The translations under genes were made by a program, and so were the position numbers. Below the pieces are notes generated by a model, which saw nothing but the letters and a program-made list of their open reading frames with translations, was not told the origin of the DNA and searched no databases. From positions 930,001 to 994,000 of the forward strand of contig CAWENQ010000003.1 in NCBI GenBank assembly GCA_963810485.1: a stretch of 64,000 bases of DNA, given 5' to 3'. This DNA comes from DATKFM01 sp963810485. Its GTDB lineage: Bacteria; Pseudomonadota; Alphaproteobacteria; Dongiales; Dongiaceae. Of the stretch, positions 51,764 through 60,087 are shown one piece after another; position 1 is the first letter of the stretch; each line of letters begins with the position of its first letter.

Positions 51764-52411
51764 CTACTGCGGCGGCCGCAGCGGCACGACGAGGTAGGCG
51801 CCGAACTCCTCGACGAAGTTGCAGCTCACGCGGGCGTGGACGCGTCCCTGGCGGTCGTCGAACTCCGCGCCCGCGGCCAGCGGCAGCGCCGGCGTGTGCC
51901 AGACGCCGGGATGGAAATAGATGCCGAAGCTGCCGTCGCAGTAGAAGCCGGTGAATTTTTCCGGCGCGATGTCGTCGCCGGGCAGCGCCAGCGGCACGAT
52001 GTAGGGAATACGCTGGCGCGGGAAGAAGAGCTGGCCGCCATCGGGATGGTAGTTGGCGTGCCACACCAGCACCCGCGAACGGTCGGGCACCGGCGTAGTT
52101 TCCGAGGCCTCGCTGGGATCGCGGCTCCAGCCGATCAGATAACTGTCGCCGACCGCATCGTTGCGGCCATAGAGGATTTCGCCCTTCCAGGTGAAAGCGA
52201 AGGTGCCCTCGGTTGTGCCGCCCTGGTCGCCGGTGTCGTCATCGACCGGACGCCAGCCCTGCGCCGGCCAGCGCACGATCTCGATCTTCGCGGAGGGAAA
52301 ATCGCGTTCGATGCGGCCATAGCCGGCGAGTGACTCCGGCGTCGCCTCGACGATGCTGATTTCATGCTGTGCGCAACGCACCGCCGGTTTCGGTGCCGCC
52401 CTGTGTGCCAT
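51764..52411 (-). CDS. Ureidoglycolate lyase-like (AllA family) protein
   Basis: A 215-residue protein with a cupin-like fold. Close to the C-terminus it has FCDGS-like YCDGSFGIYFHPGVWHTPALPL, the pattern of ureidoglycolate lyase AllA (H-x-x-x-W-H-P), then ARVSCNFVEEFGAYLVVPL. The family splits ureidoglycolate to glyoxylate and urea in purine or allantoin catabolism. This and the adenine deaminase could serve purine use, but they are 43 kb apart. The length is somewhat above the usual 160-170 because of an N-terminal extension. Confidence 0.6.
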   Translation of the reverse strand: MAHRAAPKPAVRCAQHEISIVEATPESLAGYGRIERDFPSAKIEIVRWPAQGWRPVDDDTGDQGGTTEGTFAFTWKGEILYGRNDAVGDSYLIGWSRDPSEASETTPVPDRSRVLVWHANYHPDGGQLFFPRQRIPYIVPLALPGDDIAPEKFTGFYCDGSFGIYFHPGVWHTPALPLAAGAEFDDRQGRVHARVSCNFVEEFGAYLVVPLRPPQ

Positions 52412-52462
52412 GGGTTTTCCCCGCTATGTAGGACGCCGGCTCGCGATGCGGCGCCTGCAGCG

Positions 52463-52645
52463 TCAGCGAGCCATGGCCCAGAAGTCCCGGCCGTTATCCT
52501 GGCCCGGGCGCCTGGCGCCCGCAAGCTCCGATGGCCTGAGCGACCTCGTCGCGCCGCATTTCACGCAGGTGCCCAGGATGTCGCCATGGGCGCCGGAAAA
52601 CACCTTGAATGCCTTGCCGCCGCAGTGAGGACAGACCGGATCCAT
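52463..52645 (-). CDS. Small zinc-ribbon protein
   Basis: A 60-residue protein with two CxxC knuckles: CPHCGGKAF near the start and CVKCGATRSL 18 residues later. They would bind one zinc. The rest is basic. A GGAG is placed seven bases before the start at 52645. It is short but the motif and the ribosome site are good evidence. It is upstream of, and in the same orientation as, the AllA-like gene. The function is unknown. Confidence 0.6.
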   Translation of the reverse strand: MDPVCPHCGGKAFKVFSGAHGDILGTCVKCGATRSLRPSELAGARRPGQDNGRDFWAMAR

Positions 52646-53002
52646 TGTTGCTCCGCTGGTTGGAGAGACCAGTGAAGCAGCCGGGCCCTACGTTTTGCGC
52701 GATTGTTTTGTGAAGGGTTTATGACGGCCGCTGCTTGCGGCGCGGAACAACCCGGCTTGCGCCGGGTTTCTGTTCCAAGCCTGTCTGCCATCCCAAGCAA
52801 CCAATAAGTTTAGAGCCATGAGCCCGGTATCTTTGTTCTTTGCATTGCTCACCTTGATGATAACGTGGTGCAGCGCGATCCTGTTGGTCGGGTAGCCTGC
52901 GGCTCCGTCGGTACCGGACGCACCGGTCCCCTGCCCTGAGCCCACTCCTGCCGGCACCATCCGCGGCGCCGCCCCAAGCCCTGGCGACAAGGGAGAAGGC
53001 TC
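52646..53002. other. Intergenic region with a long hairpin
   Basis: 357 bases between divergent small genes. A strong hairpin spans 52744-52776: ggaaca-acccggc / gccgggt-ttc-tgttcc with a four-base loop. It has no T run in either direction beyond ttt, so its role is not clear. It could be a dispersed repeat or terminator relic. No coding sequence is convincing. Confidence 0.45.
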
Positions 53003-53543
53003 ATGCCCGCATTGCAGAGATTTGTGGCTGCGCTGGTCTTCTTGGGCGCGGTGCCGCTGGCAGCCCAGGATTCAAAGAGCATCCAGCCCGCCGAGGGCTG
53101 CGAGGCCGCGCCGCCGGACGCCGTCCTGGAGCTGCCGGCGCCCGTCGGCTACTGGGCGCGGATCATCTGCACGCCAACAGGCCATACGCTGGCGCCGGCC
53201 GCGGGCGATGCCTGGGAGATCAAAGAGGACTTCGCGCGCCGCCGGCATCGAGGCCGGCGCCGGCGGCGACGACACCGGGGGCGGATACTTCATTGCCGCG
53301 TCCGTTCACGAGGCGACCGGCACGGACCTGGCCTGGGCAAAACAGCTCTTCGCGCAGAAATCCGGCGCAGACCTGCCGGATGGCGTTCGCGAGACCTACG
53401 CCCTCGACCTGACCGACAACAATACGAACCTCATCCGCATCTACATCTTCGCCGGCGCTGATGGCCCCCTCGCCGGCGTCGCCTGCCTGCGATCCTGCGA
53501 GAACACCGTCACGGTGATCGTCACCCACGCGGAGCCGATGTAA
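53003..53543 (+). pseudogene. Small exported protein, frameshifted
   Basis: A protein of about 179 residues if joined. The ATG at 53003 follows GGGAGAAGG and opens a signal peptide (MPALQRFVAALVFLGAVPLA, cut after LAA). The first frame runs to about 53230 (GDAWEIKEDFAR). The other frame gives AAGIEAGAGGDDTGGGYFIA and continues to CLRSCENTVTVIVTHAEPM at 53543. One base is out of place in a gcgcgccgcc run. The mature protein has several cysteines (EGCEAA, IICTPT, CLRSC). The function is unknown. Confidence 0.6.
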
Positions 53544-53641
53544 GCGGAGCAGCTGCGACATCCCTCAGACGATGCGGTCACAGGGAAGTCCTGTCAGCGC
53601 CAACTTCCGCTGCTCGACCCTCAATTGTCGCCGGACACGCT

Positions 53642-54010
53642 TCAGTTTGAATTGCCGCCGCTGTCAGCACCACCGCCATGTCCATTAGATCCAGGTGCGC
53701 CTGGAAGCGATTGCATTTCGGGATCTGCCGGCGGCTGTGTCAGGCTTGGCGTTTCGTCGAGCGATTCTGGCGCCACGGTTGTGCAATCCAACATTCCGGA
53801 ACCACAAGAATCTTCAATCAGCGCGCCCTCTCGCAGGGTCCCCATGTCTGTACTCGGATGGAGCTGAATGACCTGTCCGTTGTCGAGAGTGACACGGTGG
53901 TTGCTGGAATCGATTGACCGGATTGTGCCGCTGATGTCCTGCGCGGCTTGCAATGATGCCGTCCCAACGCCCGCGATGATCGCGGCCAGTGCAAATAAGC
54001 GGGTGCTCAT
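53642..54010 (-). CDS. DUF1344-like exported protein
   Basis: A 122-residue secreted protein. It starts at 54010 behind GGAGG. The signal peptide is MSTRLFALAAIIAGVGTASL, cut after QAA. The DUF1344-like core ISGTIRSIDSSNHRVTLDNG and QVIQLHPSTDMGTLREGALI is a small beta-barrel-like fold found in alphaproteobacteria. A C-terminal tail rich in Ser, Pro and Gly with two cysteines (SCGSGMLDC) follows. The function is unknown. Confidence 0.7.
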   Translation of the reverse strand: MSTRLFALAAIIAGVGTASLQAAQDISGTIRSIDSSNHRVTLDNGQVIQLHPSTDMGTLREGALIEDSCGSGMLDCTTVAPESLDETPSLTQPPADPEMQSLPGAPGSNGHGGGADSGGNSN

Positions 54011-54215
54011 ATGATCCTCCAATAAATTTGAGAGGTTCAATGCCTTCTAATGTAGAAACCGGGGGAGATTTACATCGTTCCGCCAACCGATACGGAAAGG
54101 GCGCAGCGGCATGTGCGTGGTTCGGCGCTTACTGAGGGCCAAGCCGACGCAGCGCGGGCAAATTCAGAGCGCTCACCGCACCAGCGCCCGCAACGTCTGA
54201 AAATTGAGGGAAAGC

Positions 54216-54264
54216 TGGCGTCCCCAACGGGATTCGAACCCGTGTCTTCACCGTGAAAGGGTGA
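54216..54264 (-). repeat. tRNA-Glu 3' half: attachment site of an integrated element
   Basis: On the minus strand this reads an anticodon arm TCACC-CTTTCAC-GGTGA (anticodon TTC, Glu) with a perfect 5-bp stem, variable loop AGACA, a perfect T arm ACGGG-TTCGAAT-CCCGT, and acceptor 3' strand TGGGGAC-G-CCA ending at 54216. The D arm and the acceptor 5' strand (expected GTCCCCA) are absent upstream, so this is not a working tRNA. The integrase starts 136 bases away. The intact tRNA-Glu should lie at the far end of the island, past the window. Confidence 0.8.
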
Positions 54265-54399
54265 TGGAGGCCCTGCAATCCGTTGCAGTCCATTGCAAAC
54301 AAATGCCGGTAGTGCCGATATTTCCTGCATTCCCTAGCAAGCCTTGTGCAAACCTCCGCAAACCGGCATATTGGCCAAATACTGGCCAAGGGATGAAAC

Positions 54400-56097
54400 A
54401 TGGCGCGCACGGTGAAGGACAAGCAGATCGGCAGTCGCGAGGCCCGGCGGAAACTCAAGGCCCGCGGCAAGCCCTACTGGCGAGCAATCGATGCTGGCGA
54501 CGTCCACATAGGCTATCGCCGGAACCAGGACGGCGGCCGCTGGTGCGTGCGGCGCTATATCGGCGCCGGCCGCTACGAGGTGCGGACGCTGGACGGCATC
54601 GCCGATGACACCATCGACGCCAATGGCGTGGCCGTCCTGGACTTCGGCCAGGCCATCGAGAAGGCCCGCGCCATCTTCCTCGAGGCCGCAGCCGTCGAGA
54701 TCGGCAAGCCCTACACCGTGAAGGCCGCCATGACGGACTATCGGGCTGACTATGTCGGGCGCGGCGGCCGCGGGCTTCGCACCGTCGACTCGGCGATCAA
54801 TGCCCGCATCAATCCCGCCCTTGGCGCCGTAGAGGCCGGAAAGCTGACGACGGTGCAGATCAGGACTTGGCTTCGCAGCATCGCTGCAGGCGGCCGGCTG
54901 GCCCGCGCAAAGGCCAATGGAGAGCGGCGCACCGCAGAGGCGCCGGAAGGCCCCGACGCCACCCGCAAGCGCCGTGCGGCCGCAAACAGGATTTTGACGG
55001 TGCTTAAGGCCGGCCTCAACTTCGCTTGGAAGGAAGGCGAGATCCCAAGCGATCGCGAGTGGCGGCGCGTGAAGCCGTTCCACTCCGTCGACGAGGAGAC
55101 GACTCGCTATCTGAGCGCCGACGAATGCGGGCGCCTGGTCAACGCCAGTTCCAGCGATTTTCGCCAGCTGGTGCAAGCAGCGCTGCTCACAGGATGCCGC
55201 TACGGCGAGCTGATAGCTTTGCGCTGCGCAGACTTCGACGAAGGCGCTGGGACTCTCCCGATTCGCGCCAGCAAGAGCGGCAAGGCCCGCCATGTTGTAC
55301 TGACGGATGAAGGTCGCCAGTTTTTCGGCGAGGCGACTGCCGGCAAGACGAAGTCGGCGGTCGTGTTCCTACGCGATGGCGCTCCCTGGCGGCCAACAGA
55401 TCAGCGGCGCCCGATGATCGCCGCTTGCCAGGCCGCGCGCATCAGCCCACCGGTAGGCTTCCACGTTCTCCGACACTCGCACGCCTCGTTCATGGCTTCC
55501 CGCGGCGTCCCCCTGGACGTCATCGGGCAGCAGCTCGGCCACGCCGACATGCGCATGACGAAGCGATACTCGCATCTCGCGCCGTCCTACGTGGCAGAGA
55601 CAATCCGCGCCAACTTCCCGACCCTGGGCATCGTCAAAGAAGCCGAAGGTGGCGAGGCTGAGGGCCCGGCGATGACGAAGCGACGTACCAAAAAGTATGT
55701 GTTCCACCGGGCTGGAAAAATGACGGTGGATTACGGCTGGGGCCACCACGTTCCGCGTCGCGCCGATGCCTACAGGATTTTCGACGAGTACATGACGGAG
55801 CAAAGCCAGGCCCGCCGTCCCGCGCTTCTGGCGGCCGCCGAACGTGCATGGCGGCTCGGGACAGATGCGGAAGCTCGGGATGATCATAAATCACGCCCGC
55901 CCTTTATCAAGACTTGCAAATACGACGATAGGCCCGCTCACGCGCTTATGGAGCAGATCGAACTCGAGACAGGTGAGAGGTCGAAAGAAACCTTAGCGGC
56001 CGAAGCACTGCGACGCGAACCCAACATTACCGGAGGCGCTAGCCCCACCGCCAAGATCAAGCGACTGGCGAAGTACTATCGGCCGGCGAAGAAGTAA
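54400..56097 (+). CDS. int: Tyrosine recombinase (integrase) with extended C-terminus
   Basis: Site-specific integrase of 565 residues. An N-terminal arm-binding-like region and a SAM-like core-binding domain (about residues 85-210) lead to the catalytic domain. Catalytic residues are Arg267 in LTGCRYGELIAL, His355 and Arg358 in FHVLRHSHASF, and Tyr390 in MTKRYSHLAP. Its substrate is probably the tRNA-Glu att site 136 bases upstream. After the catalytic domain ends near residue 405 there is an unusual tail of about 160 residues (KRRTKKYVFHRAGKMTVDYG, ending IKRLAKYYRPAKK), basic and of no known fold. Confidence 0.9.
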   Translation: MARTVKDKQIGSREARRKLKARGKPYWRAIDAGDVHIGYRRNQDGGRWCVRRYIGAGRYEVRTLDGIADDTIDANGVAVLDFGQAIEKARAIFLEAAAVEIGKPYTVKAAMTDYRADYVGRGGRGLRTVDSAINARINPALGAVEAGKLTTVQIRTWLRSIAAGGRLARAKANGERRTAEAPEGPDATRKRRAAANRILTVLKAGLNFAWKEGEIPSDREWRRVKPFHSVDEETTRYLSADECGRLVNASSSDFRQLVQAALLTGCRYGELIALRCADFDEGAGTLPIRASKSGKARHVVLTDEGRQFFGEATAGKTKSAVVFLRDGAPWRPTDQRRPMIAACQAARISPPVGFHVLRHSHASFMASRGVPLDVIGQQLGHADMRMTKRYSHLAPSYVAETIRANFPTLGIVKEAEGGEAEGPAMTKRRTKKYVFHRAGKMTVDYGWGHHVPRRADAYRIFDEYMTEQSQARRPALLAAAERAWRLGTDAEARDDHKSRPPFIKTCKYDDRPAHALMEQIELETGERSKETLAAEALRREPNITGGASPTAKIKRLAKYYRPAKK

Positions 56098-56178
56098 GCC
56101 CCTCCACTTTCTTCTTCGCGCCACCACAGACAAATCACGGGTAGATTGCAATTCACCGCAACGAAAGGTGAATTGCCC

Positions 56179-56433
56179 ATGATCAGCCAAGACGACCTTG
56201 ACGCGTTTACCAAACGCGAATTCTGCCGCCGCCACGGCTTCAGCGAAAGCACCTACGACCATCTGCCGCCCGACCTGCGTCCGCGCGAAATGCGAATCGG
56301 CATCAAACCCGGCCGGGATCGCGGCGCCAAGATCCTGATCACGCGTGAGGCCGCCGCAGACTGGCGGGCGATGATGGAGCGGCGCACTGCTGAAATTGCT
56401 GCCGCCGGCGCCGACCCGCAAAAGGTTGCCTAG
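56179..56433 (+). CDS. Small AlpA/excisionase-like DNA-binding protein
   Basis: An 84-residue protein from the ATG at 56179: MISQDDLDAFTKREFCRRHG. FTKREFCRRHGFSESTYDHL is a helix-turn-helix of the kind found in AlpA and MerR-like excisionases. RGAKILITREAAADWRAMME resembles the wing of these proteins. It lies 82 bases after the integrase stop, which is the usual place of a recombination directionality factor. Confidence 0.65.
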   Translation: MISQDDLDAFTKREFCRRHGFSESTYDHLPPDLRPREMRIGIKPGRDRGAKILITREAAADWRAMMERRTAEIAAAGADPQKVA

Positions 56434-56547
56434 CCATGCCCCCGAAATAGAAGCGCCGCCCTGGGGTGGGGCGGCGGCTTCCGTTGCAGGTATCGAAGCG
56501 GCGAAGGTCGATAATTCGGAAAGTAAATCGCTTCATCGGGAATTGCA

Positions 56548-57145
56548 ATGAGGCGCGAGCAATTCTCTCCGGTGCCGATCCGCGCGATGAGCGCATCCGG
56601 GTTTGTCCGCGAGCCATCACCGAGCTCTTCAGGTTATCGCCCGACATGATCGCCTCAATCGAAATGGTCGCGGCTGTTACGCCAACATCGCGACGCTTGC
56701 CCGCGAGACCAGTATGCACGTGAAGGCATTGTCACGAGCAATCGGCGAGTTGATGGATCGTGGATACATCACTGCAACGCGGAGTGAGAAGGATCGGCGG
56801 CGCCACGTTTACCGAGTGATATACGCCGCAGAGGGGAACAAGGCTACTACCGAACCCGGGCCGCACGAAGGTAACAATGCCGCTACCGATCTCGCCGCAA
56901 ATTTAGGTAGCGTGGCACGAACTGTTGGAAATCAAGTTGCTACCAAGATTGGTAACAACGCAAATTTACACACCGTTGAAAACTCTCCGAATTCATCCTC
57001 TCTAAGAGAGCATAAGATAAGAAATACTGCGAAGCAGGAAGAGGTCCCTTGCAGAAGCGGCGGGCGCTACGCAGGCTTCGCGCCCCCCTCCCTCGGCGGA
57101 AGCTCTCAACGGACATTATCGACCAACTCCGGAGGAATGGGATGA
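56548..57145 (+). pseudogene. Winged HTH (HTH_36-like) replication or regulatory protein, frameshifted
   Basis: About 198 residues if joined. The ATG at 56548 opens MRREQFSPVPIRAMSASG. Removing one T of the ttt at 56602-56604 continues it with LSASHHRALQVIARHDRLNR, then GCYANIATLARETSMHVKAL, the helix-turn-helix, and SRAIGELMDRGYITATRSEK, the wing. HTH_36 proteins in mobile elements initiate replication or regulate it. The C-terminal 90 residues are low complexity (Asn/Ser/Gly). The gene is 114 bases after the AlpA-like gene. Confidence 0.6.
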
Positions 57146-57178
57146 AGCCTTCGAACGATGGAAAGCAGAGGGCTTTCC

Positions 57179-57343
57179 ATGAGCAACACGACGCGCATCG
57201 CCGAGATCAACACCGAGATCCAGGAGCTCGAGGACCGACTGAATGCTGCCGATGATGGAGCACAGGCCTGTCGCCTTCGTCTGATGCTCGAGTCCCGACG
57301 CGCCGAGTTGTTTCACATGCAACGCGAGACGAGCAAGGCATGA
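57179..57343 (+). CDS. Small coiled-coil protein
   Basis: A 54-residue protein starting at the ATG at 57179: MSNTTRIAEINTEIQELEDR. The pattern gives an amphipathic helix of about 40 residues with a heptad-like spacing (INTEIQELEDRL, RLRLMLESRRAEL), most likely a coiled coil. No family. GGGC before the start is weak. It lies between the HTH gene and the terminase-like ORF, in the same direction. Confidence 0.5.
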   Translation: MSNTTRIAEINTEIQELEDRLNAADDGAQACRLRLMLESRRAELFHMQRETSKA

Positions 57344-57451
57344 AGGGGATGGGGGTCCGCGCTTCGAACCGGCGCCAATGGGTGCATCACGGCCACTTCC
57401 ATTCCCGGATTTTTTCGATTTCCCGGGGAAAATTCTTCGGAGTTAAGATCG

Positions 57452-57962
57452 ATGAAGCCGCCAGCGACCATGTCCAGGGCCGAGCGCTCCACATTCCGGC
57501 GCATCTGCCGGCAATTGATTGAAGCCGGCACATATCCACGGGCATTGGCTCCATTGGTCGAAGACTATGTTCGGGCCGATGGGCGAATTGAAGGGCTCAG
57601 AGGGCGCGAGGCCCAAACTCGCGGGAAGGCCAAGGCCGCGGCGAACTCGGTCGTTGAACGTGGCGTTGTCAGAGAGACGTCGCTTGCACAGCGCGATATT
57701 CACCGGCGGGCGCCAGGCAGCGCGATTGGCGACCCCTGCCGAGGCTGCGGCGACCACTGAGGCCGAGGCGGACGCGGCTTGGCGTGCGCACCGGATAGGC
57801 ATGACAGGCCGCCCGGAGGCTGAGATCGCCGCAAAGGCCGCGATGCTGAGCCAGCGCTTCGGCCCCATGAGCTGGAATGCGCTCCTCTACAAAACATCTG
57901 AGGAGCAAGCCCAGGCGGAGGCAACGATCAAGGCTTACAACCGCAAACATCACCTCGACTAA
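57452..57962 (+). pseudogene. Possible phage small terminase-like relic (P27-like)
   Basis: Two overlapping frames. The first (57452-57760) begins MSRAERSTFRRICRQLIEAG, then YPRALAPLVEDYVRADGRIE, reminiscent of the helical N-terminus of P27-type small terminase subunits. The second (from about 57640 to 57962) has ALSERRRLHSAIFTGGRQAA and AWRAHRIGMTGRPEAEIAAK and ends LYKTSEEQAQAEATIKAYNR. One base shift would join them. The family call is weak; it could equally be an unrelated phage-type DNA-binding protein. Confidence 0.4.
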
Positions 57963-58207
57963 TGACCGACGCCGGCCGCAGTGATGTCCTTCTCAACCTC
58001 GCGTTGGCGGCGCTGGAAGAGCTATCTGTGGCCGGTGATGCGGTTGCTAGTAGCGCCTTGGATGTCTTCTGAGCCCGGCTGCACGGCGCCGGCCAGGCCT
58101 TCGACGATACCGTTACTCTGGCAGCGGTCCGCCCCATCGCAGCTGCAGGCTGCAAGCGTCAAACCGTCATGACCATTACTATGCGCATCCGAAGACAAAG
58201 GTCCTAA
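57962..58207 (+). pseudogene. Small ORF interrupted by in-frame TGA
   Basis: The ATG at 57962 overlaps the preceding TAA (TAATG). It reads MTDAGRSDVLLNLALAALEE and DAVASSALDVF, meets TGA at 58070-58072, and continues in the same frame ARLHGAGQAFDDTVTLAAVR to TAA at 58205-58207. If the stop is a base error the product is about 81 residues; if real it is a 36-residue peptide or a dead gene. No family. Confidence 0.35.
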
Positions 58208-58685
58208 GTTCGAATCTCGCCGGGTGTTCCATGGTGCTATCCGGCCCCTTGAATTCGCTGACCCCTGCCTCGGTGACACGCGCCTCGACCGACCGGCACG
58301 CAGGGACACAAGCCATTTCAATGGGTTGGCGTTCGGACGGCGACGTCCTTTTGTCCTGCCTTCACGTTCTTCCTTCGCGCGACACATCGCGTGCGGAGCC
58401 AGTGCCGATCGAGAAGCGTGGGCGCCGGACGGTGGTGGTTATCTCGGTGCAGACTATGAATGACTTTCCGTGCAAGGCGCGCAGACAACGGGGACACGAG
58501 CGCCTGGACGGGGTTAATAGGTGGCCAAATATACATCAAACACAGTCTTCGACAGTTTCCCCTGACCCCTAACGAGGGATATCTGCTTTACCCTCGAAAG
58601 CTGACACCCAGGCCGTGACCGGTGATGTCCGCTAGGTGTCAGGAACGGAACCGGGGGTTCTGGACGTGCCACACTCGCCGGCACG
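58208..58685. other. Non-coding stretch in the island
   Basis: 478 bases with no supported gene. At 58199-58232 a stretch (aggtcctaagttcgaatctc...gttcca) looks like the T-arm and end of a tRNA, but its T-stem does not pair, so it is at most a decayed remnant. The rest shows only overlapping ORFs without coding character. Confidence 0.45.
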
Positions 58686-59579
58686 CTAAGGCAGCGGCGC
58701 CGGATCGTCGCTCAAGCTTCGCAGGAACACGATGAGATCGGCCCGGTCCCTCGGATCATGAATGCCGCCCATCTTCATAGAAATGCCGGGAACGGTCCAC
58801 GCGGGATGCGCGATGTAGTCGTTGAGCTCCGCATAGGTCCAGGTCCCACCCCGGGCCCTAAGCGCGTCGGAATAGCGGAATTCGGCAACGCTTGCCTTCG
58901 GCCTGCCGACTACACCCCACAGTGTTGGCCCATCGATCGTCTTGGCTTCGCGATCAACCGAGTGGCATCCCCGGCACGGCAACGCAACCTCAAGACCGTG
59001 CGCTGGATCGGCAGGTGCCAGCAAGGTCTCAATGCTCTCGACGGGCGGTGCTTTCGTGCCGCGTTCTCGCAGCAGCGCAGCGACCTCCGCGTGACCGTTG
59101 ACCATCGCAAAGTGCAACGCCGGCTCGTCTAGGGCGGACAACGCATTGATGTCGGTGTCGCGATCAAGCAGTATCCTCGCACTTTCAACGCGGCCATTCG
59201 CTGCGGCGATATGAAGCGGCGTCAATTGCTTCCATCGCACATTAGGATCAGCACCATGGTCCAGCAGCAGGATGACAATCGAAGTCAGGTTATGTGATGC
59301 GGCGGCGTGCAAAGGAGCGCCCCAGTTCGATGGCGCATTAACATCTGCACCGCGCTCGATCAGCACCCTCGCCGCCTCTTCATGCTCGCCGCTGATGGCG
59401 TAATAGAGCGGTGTCGCCAACACCGTGCTTTGGTTGATGTCCGCCCCTTGCGACAGGAGCAATTCGATCTGCGCGACGTCGCCCGCCTTAGCGGCGTCAT
59501 GCAACGGGCCAGCCTGCGCGCCGTGATCCGGCACACAGAGCACAAGGCACGCAACTGCGATTGCCAGTCTGAACCCCAT
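58686..59579 (-). CDS. Ankyrin repeat-cytochrome c fusion, exported
   Basis: A 297-residue secreted protein (start at 59579 or four codons earlier). The signal peptide is MGFRLAIAVACLVLCVPDHGAQA. About four to five ankyrin repeats follow (residues 25-180): GPLHDAAKAGDVAQIELLLS, PLYYAISGEHEEAARVLIER, PLHAAASHNLTSIVILLLDH, PLHIAAANGRVESARILLD. Then comes a class I cytochrome c domain with the haem site CRGCH (residues 202-206) and an axial Met in ISMKMGG. The Ank part likely mediates contacts in the periplasm, and the haem part moves electrons. Such fusions are rare. Confidence 0.85.
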   Translation of the reverse strand: MGFRLAIAVACLVLCVPDHGAQAGPLHDAAKAGDVAQIELLLSQGADINQSTVLATPLYYAISGEHEEAARVLIERGADVNAPSNWGAPLHAAASHNLTSIVILLLDHGADPNVRWKQLTPLHIAAANGRVESARILLDRDTDINALSALDEPALHFAMVNGHAEVAALLRERGTKAPPVESIETLLAPADPAHGLEVALPCRGCHSVDREAKTIDGPTLWGVVGRPKASVAEFRYSDALRARGGTWTYAELNDYIAHPAWTVPGISMKMGGIHDPRDRADLIVFLRSLSDDPAPLP

Positions 59580-59833
59580 AGCACCCCCCAATTGTAGCCG
59601 AGCGATGCGTGATAGTATGTGGCGATTTAATTATACGGAACGGCCCAGGAAATTTGTGATCGTTTTGAACGCCGCTGAATGCCCAGTTTCAAGGCTGCCG
59701 ATGCCCTAGGAGATGGCAGCTCTGGGTCACGGGCCGCCGCGCAAGCCAACCCCGAGCTATGTCGGCTTGGACCTCAATACCGGTCGTCCCCTAATTGCAC
59801 AGGGCCGTCCAAATAGTGCCATGTGTGGACGGC

Positions 59834-60087
59834 TCGCCCTTGGCAAGGGTTTTCTTTGACGGTGATGCGAGGCTGGTTGGTGCAGCCATGTGTCCGGCCT
59901 GTTGATGCGGCGCGACATGGCCGCTGGCCATAATGCTCTCCGCGGATCAGGTCCCGGTCAAAAGCACGCATTCAGGCGATGCGCTGGCACAAGTGGGTTG
60001 TCCTGGTCCCCGGATCAACCGGCGTTCGCATTACGTCGCAGTTGCCCTTCCCATCTGGTTGGCGCGTTGTTGTCGTGGCGCGCAATC
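59834..60087 (-). ncRNA. Candidate bridge RNA region of the IS110 element
   Basis: The non-coding end between the recombinase stop and the subterminal repeat. In characterised IS110/IS1111 elements this region, on the same strand, gives a structured RNA with two loops that pair with target and donor DNA. Short inverted repeats are visible (tgtccggcctg, gcggcgcgacatggccgctgg), consistent with a fold. The fold and guide loops have not been determined. Confidence 0.35.

Noticed and set aside
54216..54300. Functional tRNA-Glu gene
   Set aside because: The D arm and the acceptor 5' strand are missing; the upstream sequence does not contain GTCCCCA.
58070..58072. TGA read as selenocysteine
   Set aside because: No SECIS-like hairpin was seen after it, the product has no redox motif, and nearby genes show ordinary sequence errors or decay.
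58199..58232. tRNA gene (ttcgaat T-loop and gttcca end)
   Set aside because: The T-stem does not pair and no anticodon arm or acceptor 5' strand is found upstream. At most a decayed remnant.
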